Positions 37,451-46,095 of a stretch of DNA of 64,000 bases are shown here, in pieces. Position 1 is the stretch's first letter; the number at the start of each line of letters is the position of its first letter. The stretch is from contig NZ_OGVD01000004.1 of assembly GCF_900258045.1 (NCBI RefSeq), forward strand, positions 558,001 to 622,000, given 5' to 3'. A program made the translations under genes and the position numbers. The notes under the pieces were generated by a model that saw only the letters and a program-made list of their open reading frames with translations, searched no databases and was not told the DNA's origin. Source of the stretch: Sphingorhabdus sp. EL138 (GTDB taxonomy: Bacteria > Pseudomonadota > Alphaproteobacteria > Sphingomonadales > Sphingomonadaceae).

Positions 37451-37465
37451 TGTTAAATTTCAAAC

Positions 37466-38959
37466 CTATCCAACTTGCTCGACCAATATAGGTGCTTCTT
37501 TTGCCGCCACCTTCTCATTTAACAAGGTAAGCTGATCAGGCTGCTGCCCACCCTCCTGATCTGTGAGCGGTGTTGGGTACGCGCCAGTGAAGCAGGCATC
37601 ACAATATTGTGGCTCCACTTCCTGACGTGATTCCTCACCAACGGCTTTGTAAAGTCCATCTATGGAAATGAAGGAGAGGCTGTCTGCTTGAATATACTCG
37701 CACATTTGGTCGACCGATTTCATTGCGGCCAGCAATTTTTCCCGTGTTGGCGTGTTCACACCATAAAAGCAGCTATGCATGGTCGGGGGGCTGGCGATAC
37801 GCATATGCACTTCTGCGGCACCAGCTTCGCGCATCATCTGGACGATTTTCAGACTGGTGGTTCCACGCACGATACTGTCATCGATCAAGACAATTTTTTT
37901 GCCGTTTACCAATGGTCTGTTGGCATTGTGCTTAAGTTTTACGCCAAGATGGCGGACACCGTCACCGGGTTGAATGAAAGTGCGGCCGACATAGTGGGAC
38001 CGAATGATGCCCAGTTCAAATGGGATGCCTGACTGTTCTGCGTAACCGATGGCAGCGGGTGTTCCGCTGTCTGGAACGGGTATGACATAATCTGCGTCGA
38101 CCGGATTTTCAATGGCCAGTTGGGCACCGATTTCTTTTCGTACGCTATAAACTGATGAGCCATCGACGATGGAATCCGGACGCGAGAAATAGACATGCTC
38201 GAAAATGCAGGGGCGAGCGTTTGTTTGCCCAAATGGTCGATGCGAACGCATTTCTCCATTGGAGACTACGATCAGCTCGCCGGCATCAACGCTTCGGACA
38301 TAGTCTGCACCGACAAGGTCGAGAGCCACTGTCTCTGATGCGAAAACATAAGCATCGCCAATTTTGCCAATGACCAGGGGGCGGATACCGAGAGGATCAC
38401 GGCAAGCAATCATACCTTCAGGTGTCATGCAAATTAGCGAATAGGCGCCCTCCACTTTTCTGAGGGCATCGATAAACTTGTCCAGAAGTGTCCGGTATTT
38501 TGATGTCGCCAGCAGGTGAATAATCACTTCGGTATCGCTGGTTGACTGAAATATCGATCCATTCTGCACTAACTCGTGCCGTAATTTCAGTGCATTGGAA
38601 ATATTTCCGTTATGAGCGATAGCAAAACCGCCAGAAGCAAGATCTGCTTCCAGCGGCTGAATGTTACGCAATGTCCCAGCACCGGTAGTGGAATAGCGGA
38701 CATGGCCGCAAGCATAGTCGCCGCGCAGCTTGTCCATGACTTCCTGGCTATCGAAATTGCCTGCCACGGGGCCAAGGGCACGATGACTATAGAATTCGCG
38801 GCCATTGCGGCATGTGATTCCGGCTGCCTCCTGTCCGCGATGTTGTAAGGCGTGAAGGCCCAGAGCAACCATCGCGGCGGCGTCTTCAACTCCGGCGACA
38901 CCAAATACACCGCATTCTTCACGTAGTTTGTCATCTTCAAACGGGTGGGTTGTAAGCAT
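37466..38959 (-). CDS. purF: amidophosphoribosyltransferase
   Basis: The first committed enzyme of purine synthesis, making phosphoribosylamine from PRPP and glutamine. The 497-residue precursor would be processed to expose Cys16 (CGVFGVAG) as the N-terminal nucleophile of the glutaminase domain. A phosphoribosyltransferase domain with the PRPP motif VLIDDSIVRGTTSLKIV follows (about residues 350-370). AAGGTG precedes the ATG. It is the upstream gene of an operon with the SDR at 36749. Confidence 0.96.
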   Translation of the reverse strand: MLTTHPFEDDKLREECGVFGVAGVEDAAAMVALGLHALQHRGQEAAGITCRNGREFYSHRALGPVAGNFDSQEVMDKLRGDYACGHVRYSTTGAGTLRNIQPLEADLASGGFAIAHNGNISNALKLRHELVQNGSIFQSTSDTEVIIHLLATSKYRTLLDKFIDALRKVEGAYSLICMTPEGMIACRDPLGIRPLVIGKIGDAYVFASETVALDLVGADYVRSVDAGELIVVSNGEMRSHRPFGQTNARPCIFEHVYFSRPDSIVDGSSVYSVRKEIGAQLAIENPVDADYVIPVPDSGTPAAIGYAEQSGIPFELGIIRSHYVGRTFIQPGDGVRHLGVKLKHNANRPLVNGKKIVLIDDSIVRGTTSLKIVQMMREAGAAEVHMRIASPPTMHSCFYGVNTPTREKLLAAMKSVDQMCEYIQADSLSFISIDGLYKAVGEESRQEVEPQYCDACFTGAYPTPLTDQEGGQQPDQLTLLNEKVAAKEAPILVEQVG

Positions 38960-39155
38960 ATCGCACCTTGTTTGCTGCCCAAAATATATGCGTCTTTATG
39001 ACGCCAGCAGGGGATGGCAGGGATATAGATTTGATTCCCGGGTTTGTCTTCCCCCTTGGTCATAAAAATATCATATTTGTCGCGTTTCGTTGACTTGATA
39101 GCGGAAAGAGCGGTTTTGCGTTGCGTGTTGTGCTCCGCAACCCTAGTTCAAACGA

Positions 39156-39530
39156 ATGACCGATGATCAAAATAACGACCGCGAGTCCGGTTTGCAGCTC
39201 AATCCCAAATATGATTCGAACGGTTTGATAACCGCTGTAGTCACCGATGATTCGTCGGGCGATGTTCTGATGGTGGCATTTATGGATGCTGAGGCGCTAG
39301 ACCTGACTTTAGAAACTGGCATCGCGCATTTTTATTCGCGCAGTCGGCAGAAGCTTTGGAAGAAAGGTGAAACGTCGGGGAATATTTTGAACTTGGTCGA
39401 GATGCGCATCGACTGTGATCAAGATGCTATATGGATCAAGGCTAGGCCAGCTGGGCCGACCTGCCATACCGGAGCCACAAGTTGCTTTTATCGCATAGTG
39501 GGGAAGGATCGATTGGAGAATATCGAATGA
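39156..39530 (+). CDS. hisI: phosphoribosyl-AMP cyclohydrolase
   Basis: It opens the adenine ring of phosphoribosyl-AMP in histidine biosynthesis. A stand-alone cyclohydrolase of 124 residues, without the HisE domain. The Zn/Mg-site residues and cysteines are seen in [13 protein letters not shown] and [14 protein letters not shown], and the [13 protein letters not shown] block near residue 36 is typical. It overlaps the next gene by 4 nt (ATGA). Confidence 0.95.
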   Translation: MTDDQNNDRESGLQLNPKYDSNGLITAVVTDDSSGDVLMVAFMDAEALDLTLETGIAHFYSRSRQKLWKKGETSGNILNLVEMRIDCDQDAIWIKARPAGPTCHTGATSCFYRIVGKDRLENIE

Positions 39531-40063
39531 AACCGCGGATTATTGCACTGACAGCCTGCTTGTTAGCTGCTTGCAATCAGTCCGGTACACAATCAGACGA
39601 ATCTCTAGCAGTTTCAAAAGAGCAGCCTTCTGGACTGGAAAAGGCGGCGATCGAAGCAGGTGTAATTCCAGATGTTCGCAATGTCAGTCTTTCGGGAGCC
39701 TTTGAGAGACAAAGTGATCTGGGAGAAGATCGATTTTGCGCAGTTGGTAATGATGAAGCCGGTTATCAGATTGGCCTACTCGCGGTTTTTGGCCCAGACA
39801 GCAAATGCGAAGGGTTGGGGGCTGCTAGACGGTTGGGCGAAGACATTGAGATAATTTTGGACAGCGAACAAAGATGTGGTTTTACCGCAAGTTTTGATGG
39901 CGTTTCCCTTCGCTTTCCGGGCAATTTGCCAGAAACTTGTGCGAGCTATTGCACGCCACGGGCAGTTCTCGACGGCGTTAGTTTCTACTTGGTGGGAGAA
40001 GGGGATGCGGTAGCACGATCAACCCGCGGTCGTGAAATCGATAGCTTATGTCCCAGCGGTTAG
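39527..40063 (+). CDS. cysteine-rich lipoprotein of unknown function
   Basis: A 178-residue exported protein with a lipobox (LLAAC, Cys17). The mature part contains six further cysteines (in [27 protein letters not shown] and DSLCPS), which could form disulfides outside the cytoplasm. The start at 39527 forms an ATGA overlap with hisI. I do not recognise the family. The signal peptide and coupled start make the gene credible. Confidence 0.7.
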   Translation: MKPRIIALTACLLAACNQSGTQSDESLAVSKEQPSGLEKAAIEAGVIPDVRNVSLSGAFERQSDLGEDRFCAVGNDEAGYQIGLLAVFGPDSKCEGLGAARRLGEDIEIILDSEQRCGFTASFDGVSLRFPGNLPETCASYCTPRAVLDGVSFYLVGEGDAVARSTRGREIDSLCPSG

Positions 40064-40065
40064 TA

Positions 40066-40086
40066 TTGACGTTTACGTTAGCGTAA
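40066..40086 (+). promoter_or_regulatory. candidate MerR-type operator/promoter
   Basis: TTGACG (40066-40071) overlaps an inverted repeat TTACG-TTAG-CGTAA (40073-40086) upstream of the MerR gene. It resembles the sites of MerR regulators of acyl-CoA and branched-chain metabolism. The -10 is uncertain: TACAAG at 40089-40094 would leave almost no leader. Confidence 0.5.
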
Positions 40087-40099
40087 GCTACAAGGAGGC

Positions 40100-40537
40100 A
40101 TGTCGAAATCGCTTAACCATGCCGAGATTGATACGCCTGACTTAAAGAATCGCGAAACCTTTACGATTTCCGATCTGTCCGAGGAATTTGGAGTCACGGC
40201 TCGTGCGCTCCGTTTTTATGAAGACGAAGGCCTTATCGCACCACATCGCAAAGGTCTGACTCGTATCTACACAAAACGTGATCGGGCACGTCTTGCATGG
40301 ATCATGCGCGCTAAAAACGTCGGCTTTAGCCTGACCGAGATTCGTGAGATGATTGATCTTTATGATCTTGGTGACGGGCGAATTACGCAAATGAAGGTGA
40401 CGATTGATCGATGCCAGGAAAAAGTAGACCTGCTCAAGCAACAGCGAAGCGACATAGACAGTTCGATTAAAGAACTGACCGAGTTTATAAAGATTGTGCA
40501 AGAGGCTGTGAAAGACGCCAAAGTACAACAAAGTTAG
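40100..40537 (+). CDS. MerR-family transcriptional regulator
   Basis: A 145-residue regulator. The N-terminal winged-helix domain is FTISDLSEEFGVTARALRFYEDEGL, continuing RIYTKRDRARLAWIMRAKNVGFSLTEIREM, and a long coiled-coil helix follows (about residues 90-140). It resembles the LiuR-like group that controls acyl-CoA dehydrogenase genes, and the next gene is one. AAGGAGG ends only one base before the ATG, an unusually tight spacing. An in-frame TAG at 40079 blocks any upstream start. Autoregulation through the palindrome in front is likely. Confidence 0.88.
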   Translation: MSKSLNHAEIDTPDLKNRETFTISDLSEEFGVTARALRFYEDEGLIAPHRKGLTRIYTKRDRARLAWIMRAKNVGFSLTEIREMIDLYDLGDGRITQMKVTIDRCQEKVDLLKQQRSDIDSSIKELTEFIKIVQEAVKDAKVQQS

Positions 40538-40592
40538 AGGACAATTTGCCAGCGTTATCTGGCTATTCCCATTTAAGAGAAAGTCATAAAAA

Positions 40593-42395
40593 GTGCCAAA
40601 TTATCAAGCGCCCGTCCGGGATACGCAATTCATCATCAACAACGTTCTTGGAATTGAACGCTTTTCAAACCTTCCGGGTTTCGAAAATGCCACGCCTGAA
40701 ATGATTGATGCCATTTTGACTGAAGGCAGCAAGTTTATTGAAAACGTGCTGTTCCCGCTCAATCAGGTCGGTGACCAAGAAGGTTGTACGCGGCACGAAG
40801 ATGGCAGTGTGACGACACCCACCGGTTTCAAGGATGCCTACAAGCAATATCGCGAGGCAGGCTGGGGTACTTTGTCCGGGCCAGAAGAATTTGGTGGCCA
40901 AGGCCTGCCACATATCGTTTCGATGGCATTTGAAGAATATATGGCCAGCGGCAATATGGCTTTTGCAATGTATCCTGGGCTCACTCACGGCGCGATCTCG
41001 TCCATTTTGGCCAAAGGCAGTGACGAACAGAAAGCAAAGTTTGTTCCCAAAATGCTGTCGGGTGAATGGACTGGCACAATGAACCTGACCGAACCGCATT
41101 GTGGTACAGATCTGGGGCTGATCCGAACCAAGGCCGAGCCGAATGCCGACGGTTCTCATGCAATCACCGGGACCAAGATATTTATCTCGTCTGGTGAACA
41201 TGACATGTCTGATAATATCATTCATCTGGTGCTCGCAAAGACACCGGACGCACCGGACAGTGTTAAGGGTATTTCTCTGTTTATCGTGCCGAAGTTCATC
41301 GTCAACGAAGATGGTTCGCTTGGTGACAGGAATGCGGTGTCCTGCGGATCTATTGAACATAAAATGGGCATTCACGGAAACTCGACCTGTGTGATGAACT
41401 ATGACGGCGCGACCGGATATCTGGTTGGTGAAGAGAATAAAGGTCTTGCGGCCATGTTCATCATGATGAATGTCGCGCGTCTGGGCGTAGGTCAGCAAGG
41501 CTTGGGTATTGCGGAGGTCGCTTATCAAAATGCCGTTCATTATGCCAACGACCGGCGTCAGGGACGGGCGTTAACCGGGCCAGAAGATCTCGACGAAAAA
41601 GCGGACACTTTGTTTGTTCATCCCGATGTGCGCCGGATGCTGCTGGATGGAAAAGCCTTTACCGAAGGCATGCGGGCCTTGTGCTTGTGGGGTGCACTTC
41701 AGGCGGATCTGATTCACAAGGCACAGACCGAAGAAGAACGCCAGTCGGCGGATGACCTGTTGTCGTTGCTGACGCCTGTCATCAAAGGCTATGGCACCGA
41801 CAAGGGCTATGAGGTCGCGACCAATGCTCAACAAGTCTATGGCGGGCATGGCTATATTGGCGAATGGGGTATGGAACAATATGTCCGTGATGCCCGTATT
41901 GCCATGATCTATGAAGGCACCAACGGTATTCAGGCGATGGACCTGGTTGGCCGCAAGCTGGCGCAAAATGGTGGCCGCGGTGTGCAGGCATTATTTGCTG
42001 TGATCGCCAAAGAGGTCGAAGAAGCCAAGGGTGACGACAAACTGAAAAGCTTTGCCGAAGGTCTCGAAAAAGCCAATGGCGAGCTTCAGAAAGCGACGAT
42101 GTGGTTTATGCAAAATGCTATGGCCAACCCGAATAATGCCGGGGCAGGCGCCCATCACTACATGCATATCATGGGCATTGTTGCTCTGGGTCTGATGTGG
42201 CTCAGAATGGCAAAAGCAGCTTCGGAAGCGTTGGCTTCGGGTGAAGACAATGCACAGTTTTATGAAAGCAAGCTGGTGACCGCTCAATATTTCTCCGAAC
42301 GCTTTTTCCCTGACACTGGTTCGCTGCGCCGCAAAATCGAAGGTGGAAGCGAAGCAATAATGGGCCTCGAACCTGAGATGTTCGCAGTCGCCTAG
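40593..42395 (+). CDS. acyl-CoA dehydrogenase, long (600-residue) type
   Basis: A flavoprotein catalysing alpha,beta-dehydrogenation of fatty acyl-CoA in beta-oxidation. It starts with GTG ([17 protein letters not shown] is the typical N-terminus). The FAD blocks [13 protein letters not shown] and [11 protein letters not shown] are at about residues 155-205. The catalytic Glu is in [17 protein letters not shown] near 440, and the family C-terminal extension is present. It follows the MerR gene by 55 nt and is presumably its target. The chain-length preference cannot be read. Confidence 0.93.
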   Translation: MPNYQAPVRDTQFIINNVLGIERFSNLPGFENATPEMIDAILTEGSKFIENVLFPLNQVGDQEGCTRHEDGSVTTPTGFKDAYKQYREAGWGTLSGPEEFGGQGLPHIVSMAFEEYMASGNMAFAMYPGLTHGAISSILAKGSDEQKAKFVPKMLSGEWTGTMNLTEPHCGTDLGLIRTKAEPNADGSHAITGTKIFISSGEHDMSDNIIHLVLAKTPDAPDSVKGISLFIVPKFIVNEDGSLGDRNAVSCGSIEHKMGIHGNSTCVMNYDGATGYLVGEENKGLAAMFIMMNVARLGVGQQGLGIAEVAYQNAVHYANDRRQGRALTGPEDLDEKADTLFVHPDVRRMLLDGKAFTEGMRALCLWGALQADLIHKAQTEEERQSADDLLSLLTPVIKGYGTDKGYEVATNAQQVYGGHGYIGEWGMEQYVRDARIAMIYEGTNGIQAMDLVGRKLAQNGGRGVQALFAVIAKEVEEAKGDDKLKSFAEGLEKANGELQKATMWFMQNAMANPNNAGAGAHHYMHIMGIVALGLMWLRMAKAASEALASGEDNAQFYESKLVTAQYFSERFFPDTGSLRRKIEGGSEAIMGLEPEMFAVA

Positions 42396-42478
42396 GCCTG
42401 TTTTGCTTAGCGGCAGATAGTGCTGGATATCGGGCAGTTTTCAAAAACCGCCGCAAAGTCTTGTTTTTGTCTCGTCTA

Positions 42479-42509
42479 GCCGCTGCCCGCTTGTTTTGCG
42501 GGTGGCGGC
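42479..42509. repeat. 12-bp stem-loop in front of the aspartate-repeat gene
   Basis: GCCGCTGCCCGC (42479-42490) pairs with GCGGGTGGCGGC (42498-42509) over 12 bp with two G-U wobbles around a 7-nt loop. There is no T tract on either side, so it is either an RNA leader structure of the gene at 42561 or a transcript-end hairpin for the acyl-CoA dehydrogenase. Confidence 0.55.
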
Positions 42510-42560
42510 GGGACATTACTGCGCGAGACAGGGGAATGATCTGCATTAGGAGTAGATGCA

Positions 42561-42839
42561 ATGACTTCCAAAAAGACTTTGAAGCCAGTGCGAAGGATGA
42601 CACCTTACTTGATAACTGTTGGTGTCGGTTTCTCCATGGCCACTGGCGCGATTGCCGCCCAGGATACGCAAGAAGAGCCAATGGAATCCGAAATTCCTGC
42701 GCCAACAATTGATACCGATGGTGATGGCACGATGGATGCATGGGACCGCAGCGGCGACGGCAAGCCAGACGCCTGGGATACTGATGGTGACGGTAAACCC
42801 GATCTGTTGGATGACGATGGCGACGGCAAACCCGATTAA
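42561..42839 (+). CDS. exported mini-protein with four thrombospondin type-3-like aspartate repeats
   Basis: A 92-residue protein. The signal peptide (TPYLITVGVGFSMATGAIAA) is followed by a short acidic linker and then 3.8 copies of an 11-residue repeat D-x-x-G-D-G-x-x-D-x-x (residues 51-61, 62-72, 73-83, 84-92) running to the C-terminus. Such repeats bind calcium in thrombospondin type-3 and OmpA-type proteins, but here no other domain is attached. GGAG precedes the ATG by nine bases. The gene is closed by a terminator. Function unknown. Confidence 0.7.
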   Translation: MTSKKTLKPVRRMTPYLITVGVGFSMATGAIAAQDTQEEPMESEIPAPTIDTDGDGTMDAWDRSGDGKPDAWDTDGDGKPDLLDDDGDGKPD

Positions 42840-42856
42840 TATCAGTCTACCTTAAA

Positions 42857-42893
42857 ACGTCGGGCTGGGTCGCACTTTGCCCGGCGTTTTTTT
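42857..42893 (+). terminator. rho-independent terminator after the aspartate-repeat gene
   Basis: ACGTCGGGC (42857-42865) pairs with GCCCGGCGT (42879-42887) with one wobble pair, followed by a run of seven T (42887-42893). On the other strand the hairpin is followed by TTTTAA, so it can also help end the dienelactone hydrolase message, whose stop is at 42892. Confidence 0.85.
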
Positions 42894-43605
42894 AAAAAAG
42901 CTCTTCGAACATACTCAACATTGCAGCCTTGCTTTGCTGATCTGCCGACTTGTTATAGGCAACCGCATCGAGTGGCTTGCTGTCACTTAAGGGGTCGGTA
43001 AAGCCATGCACTACTCCCGTATATGTGTGCATGTGACAGTCGGCACCGGCGATATCCATTTCTTCCAGGAAAGCCCTTACCTGTTTTGGCGGAACAAGAG
43101 GGTCCGCTCTGCCATGGCAGACCAGTATCCGTGCCTTGATCGCTCCCCTTTTTGCCGGAAGCGGCGTCGCCAGTAACCCGTGAAAGCTGACCACCAGAGC
43201 CAAGTCTTCGCCGCCGCGTGCCATCTCCAGGACGATTTCTCCACCCATACAATAGCCGATCGCAGCGATGCGATGGTTCGCAAGCTTGGACCGTGTGCGG
43301 AGTTCGTCCAGTGCGCAGCGAAATCGTTCCCGATAATTTTCGGGATCCGCCCGAAGCGCATTGGCCATGGACGAAGCCGCGCGGTGGTCGGTGATTTCAC
43401 CCTGACCATAAAGGTCGCAGACCATCGCGGCATAGCCTTGTGAGGCAAGCCAGCGTGCGCGTTCGAACATGATCTTGTTCGGACCGGCGATGGTCGGAAC
43501 AATCAATATGCCGGCGCGCGGATAGCGGCTCGGCTGGGCCATATAGCCCGCGAGTTCCAGATCACCATGATGATAGGTGAATGTGTTGACTTCGATGGAG
43601 CTCAT
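42892..43605 (-). CDS. dienelactone hydrolase family protein
   Basis: A 237-residue alpha/beta hydrolase. The nucleophile is Cys in IGYCMGGE (about residue 117), with Asp in HGRADPLV and His in VVHGFTDPL. It belongs to the dienelactone hydrolase family, which cleaves lactones and some esters. It is the last gene of the MFS-cysK-DLH operon, overlapping cysK by 4 nt (ATGA). Whether it acts in aromatic catabolism cannot be judged from the neighbours. Confidence 0.9.
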   Translation of the reverse strand: MSSIEVNTFTYHHGDLELAGYMAQPSRYPRAGILIVPTIAGPNKIMFERARWLASQGYAAMVCDLYGQGEITDHRAASSMANALRADPENYRERFRCALDELRTRSKLANHRIAAIGYCMGGEIVLEMARGGEDLALVVSFHGLLATPLPAKRGAIKARILVCHGRADPLVPPKQVRAFLEEMDIAGADCHMHTYTGVVHGFTDPLSDSKPLDAVAYNKSADQQSKAAMLSMFEELF

Positions 43606-44522
43606 TCTTCGGGCAGAAACTCTGGCACAGACAGATAGCGCTCACCGGTATCGTAGTTGAAGCCCAGTATATTGGCCCCGTCACCAAGTTCCGGCAGCTT
43701 CTGAGCAATGGCAGCCATTGTCGCGCCGGAACTTATGCCGACCAGCATGCCTTCTTCTTTTGCGGCGCGAAGCGCCATGGCTTTTGCATCTGCCGGTTCC
43801 ACCTGAATGGCCCCGTCAATGCTCTGTGTATGCAGGTTGCCCGGAATGAAACCGGCACCAATGCCCTGAATGGGGTGGGGGCCGGGCTGGCCGCCGCTGA
43901 TGACGGGTGAACCGGCTGGTTCGACGGCATAGACTTTCAATCCGCTCCATTCCTGTTTCAGCACTTCGGCTACACCGGTAATATGACCTCCGGTGCCAAC
44001 ACCGGTAATAATCGCATCTAGCGGGTCATCTTTGAAATCCGCCAGTATTTCCTGCGCTGTGGTCTGTTTGTGAATCTCGAAATTCGCAGGATTCTCAAAT
44101 TGCTGTGGCATCCAGGCTCCGGGCGTGGATTCGATCAATTCCTGTGCGCGTTCGATAGCACCTTTCATGCCCTTTTCTTTTGGGCTGAGATCAAAGCTGG
44201 CACCATAAGCCAGCATCAGGCGGCGCCGTTCAAGCGACATTGATTCCGGCATTACCAGAACCAGTTTATACCCTTTCACTGCGGCGACCATGGCCAGGCC
44301 GACCCCGGTATTACCGGATGTCGGTTCGATAATCGTGCCGCCAGCTTTCAATGCTCCGGACTTTTCGGCATCCTCGATCATCGCCAGCGCAATCCGGTCC
44401 TTGATCGATCCGCCCGGATTGGATCGCTCTGACTTGATCCAGACATTGGCATCACCAAACAGGCGCTGCATCTTGATATGCGGCGTATTTCCGATGGTTT
44501 CGAGAATATTATCGGCGATCAT
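43602..44522 (-). CDS. cysK: cysteine synthase A
   Basis: A PLP enzyme making cysteine from O-acetylserine and sulfide. The 306-residue protein has the PLP lysine Lys41 in [12 protein letters not shown], the TSGNTGVG loop (about residue 70) and [11 protein letters not shown] for phosphate binding. The C-terminus is of the standard CysK kind. It lies in an operon with an MFS transporter upstream (22-nt gap) and DLH downstream (4-nt overlap). Confidence 0.94.
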   Translation of the reverse strand: MIADNILETIGNTPHIKMQRLFGDANVWIKSERSNPGGSIKDRIALAMIEDAEKSGALKAGGTIIEPTSGNTGVGLAMVAAVKGYKLVLVMPESMSLERRRLMLAYGASFDLSPKEKGMKGAIERAQELIESTPGAWMPQQFENPANFEIHKQTTAQEILADFKDDPLDAIITGVGTGGHITGVAEVLKQEWSGLKVYAVEPAGSPVISGGQPGPHPIQGIGAGFIPGNLHTQSIDGAIQVEPADAKAMALRAAKEEGMLVGISSGATMAAIAQKLPELGDGANILGFNYDTGERYLSVPEFLPEE

Positions 44523-44544
44523 TGGTATGTTCTCCTAGACATGT

Positions 44545-45780
44545 TCATGTGGCACTAGCCGTCTGGTTTTGGTCTTTCTCCAAATCCTCCGGGGGATCAA
44601 AAGTCTTAGCCGCACCCAGTTGTGGAAACAGGCGCGACCAAATTCCTGTCACTACTATAGCACCTGCGCCGCCTGCGACAATGGCTGCAATAGGGCCAAA
44701 TAAAACAGCGAGCCCGCCAGACAAGGCATCACCCAGTTCATTGGATGCGCTGATTGTCATCTGGCTGACGGCATTGACCCGGCCCCGCCGATCATCGGGC
44801 GTGTGCAGTTGTATCAGGGAACTGCGTACATAAACGCCGAACATATCAGCCGCTCCGCACAGAGCGAGGCAGGCCATCGAAAGGGGCAGGGACGTGCTGA
44901 GCCCGAAACCGATCGTTCCAATGCCAAAGACCGCCATGGCTATCAACATCATGTTGCCGACATTGCGTGACAGCGGAGCAAAGGAAAATATGCCGGCGAC
45001 AATAACCGCGCCAACTGCGGGAGACGCCGCCAGGAGTGACAGGCCAATCTCGCCAGCCCCCAATATGTCTTTGGCAAAAACCGGTATCATTGCTGTCGCA
45101 CCGGCGAGAAACATCACCAGCAGGTCGAGTGTAATTGCCCCCAGAACCAGCTTGTTGGTCCAGACATAGGACATGCCGTCCATCACCTGACGGAGCGGGC
45201 CTTTGGTGCGGTCGATTGCGCTACGCGTAACCGGACCGATCATGAAGATCGCCAGCGTCGCCAGCGCATAAAGCGCAGCGCAGACAAAATAGGGCAGGGC
45301 GGGCGCAATTTTGTAGAGCGGCCCTGCCATGCCCGGACCGGCGATAACGCCAACCTGCCATGCGATGGTCGAAAGGGCGATAGCGCGGGGCAAAGACTCC
45401 TTTGGTACCAGGTTAGGCGCAAGCGACGTGACCGCTGGTCCAAGGAAAGCTCTGCATACTCCCAGCAAAACGGCGATGATATAAATCGACCAGAGAGTAA
45501 TCTGTTCGGAAACTGTAAGCAATCCGAGGACAAACGCAATGGCGGCCTGAGCGCCCAGCACAATTCGTGCAATCCAGCGCCGATCCATATGGTCAGCGAC
45601 CCATCCGACTACAGGAGTAAGAATGAACAGAGGCACAAATTGTAGCAAACCGAGCAGGCCCAATATGCCAGCCGATGCGCCTATGCCCATATCTTCTCGG
45701 GCCAGATTATAGGCTTGCCAGCCGAGGATCAGCATCATCGCATAGAGCGCGAACATGGATGCCAGTCGTGAGAACCACAA
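44545..45780 (-). CDS. MFS transporter
   Basis: A major facilitator protein of about 411 residues with twelve hydrophobic helices. The cytoplasmic motif WVADHMDRRWIAR lies between helices 2 and 3, and DDRRGRVNAVSQM is near residue 310. The substrate is unknown; drug or metabolite efflux is likely. The start is doubtful: the only usual start codon is TTG 45780, which cuts into helix 1. In frame upstream, typical MFS N-terminal residues (HPFAITNYRY) continue to a stop at 45850-45852 without ATG, GTG or TTG. It is the first gene of the cysK operon. Confidence 0.85.
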   Translation of the reverse strand: MWFSRLASMFALYAMMLILGWQAYNLAREDMGIGASAGILGLLGLLQFVPLFILTPVVGWVADHMDRRWIARIVLGAQAAIAFVLGLLTVSEQITLWSIYIIAVLLGVCRAFLGPAVTSLAPNLVPKESLPRAIALSTIAWQVGVIAGPGMAGPLYKIAPALPYFVCAALYALATLAIFMIGPVTRSAIDRTKGPLRQVMDGMSYVWTNKLVLGAITLDLLVMFLAGATAMIPVFAKDILGAGEIGLSLLAASPAVGAVIVAGIFSFAPLSRNVGNMMLIAMAVFGIGTIGFGLSTSLPLSMACLALCGAADMFGVYVRSSLIQLHTPDDRRGRVNAVSQMTISASNELGDALSGGLAVLFGPIAAIVAGGAGAIVVTGIWSRLFPQLGAAKTFDPPEDLEKDQNQTASAT

Positions 45781-46095
45781 ATAGCGGTAATTGGTTATTG
45801 CAAAGGGATGGGGTGCGGTTTGGGCGATGGTACTGAATTTCTTTGAAGATCAATTGCTTTGGATGACTTTACGCAGCGTAAGCATGCGAGAACAGCAAAT
45901 TTTTATTTGATCACACAAATTAGCTGTTGTTTCTTTGCAAAGATGACAATTTGTATGCAAATCGGGTGTGGAATTCGGCTGAACCGTTTGCATGGAGTGA
46001 CAAACCGAAGGTTTATTTGGATCGCGAAGCAAGCACAGCCGGCAACAACCGCTCATTGTATCCAGATGATCGTTACCGCTACTGTTCGAAGTGGA
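45781..46095. other. gene-poor gap between MFS and AspH-type genes
   Basis: A 315-nt stretch with no convincing gene. It holds the possible upstream codons of the MFS gene (45781-45849) and an AT-rich region with an inverted repeat (AACAGCAAATTT at 45891-45902 and AAATTAGCTGTT at 45917-45928, one mismatch in 12). TGATCA lies in the loop. I see no other recognisable structure. Confidence 0.5.
45891..45928. repeat. imperfect 12-bp inverted repeat upstream of the MFS-cysK operon
   Basis: The arms match at 11 of 12 positions and enclose a 14-nt loop containing the palindrome TGATCA. It lies about 110 nt upstream of the MFS start region on the minus strand, a plausible operator or leader position for that operon. 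No regulator is identified. Confidence 0.4.

Noticed and set aside
39130-39141. A 12-mer GTGCTCCGCAAC shared by the regions before hisI and before the GMC gene (49880-49891)
   Set aside because: Twelve-base repeats are expected many times by chance in 64 kb, and the two contexts do not extend the match.
40665-41540. A 291-residue frame antisense to the acyl-CoA dehydrogenase
   Set aside because: Length alone is misleading; the sense frame has the full family signature, while this one is Arg/His rich and matches nothing.
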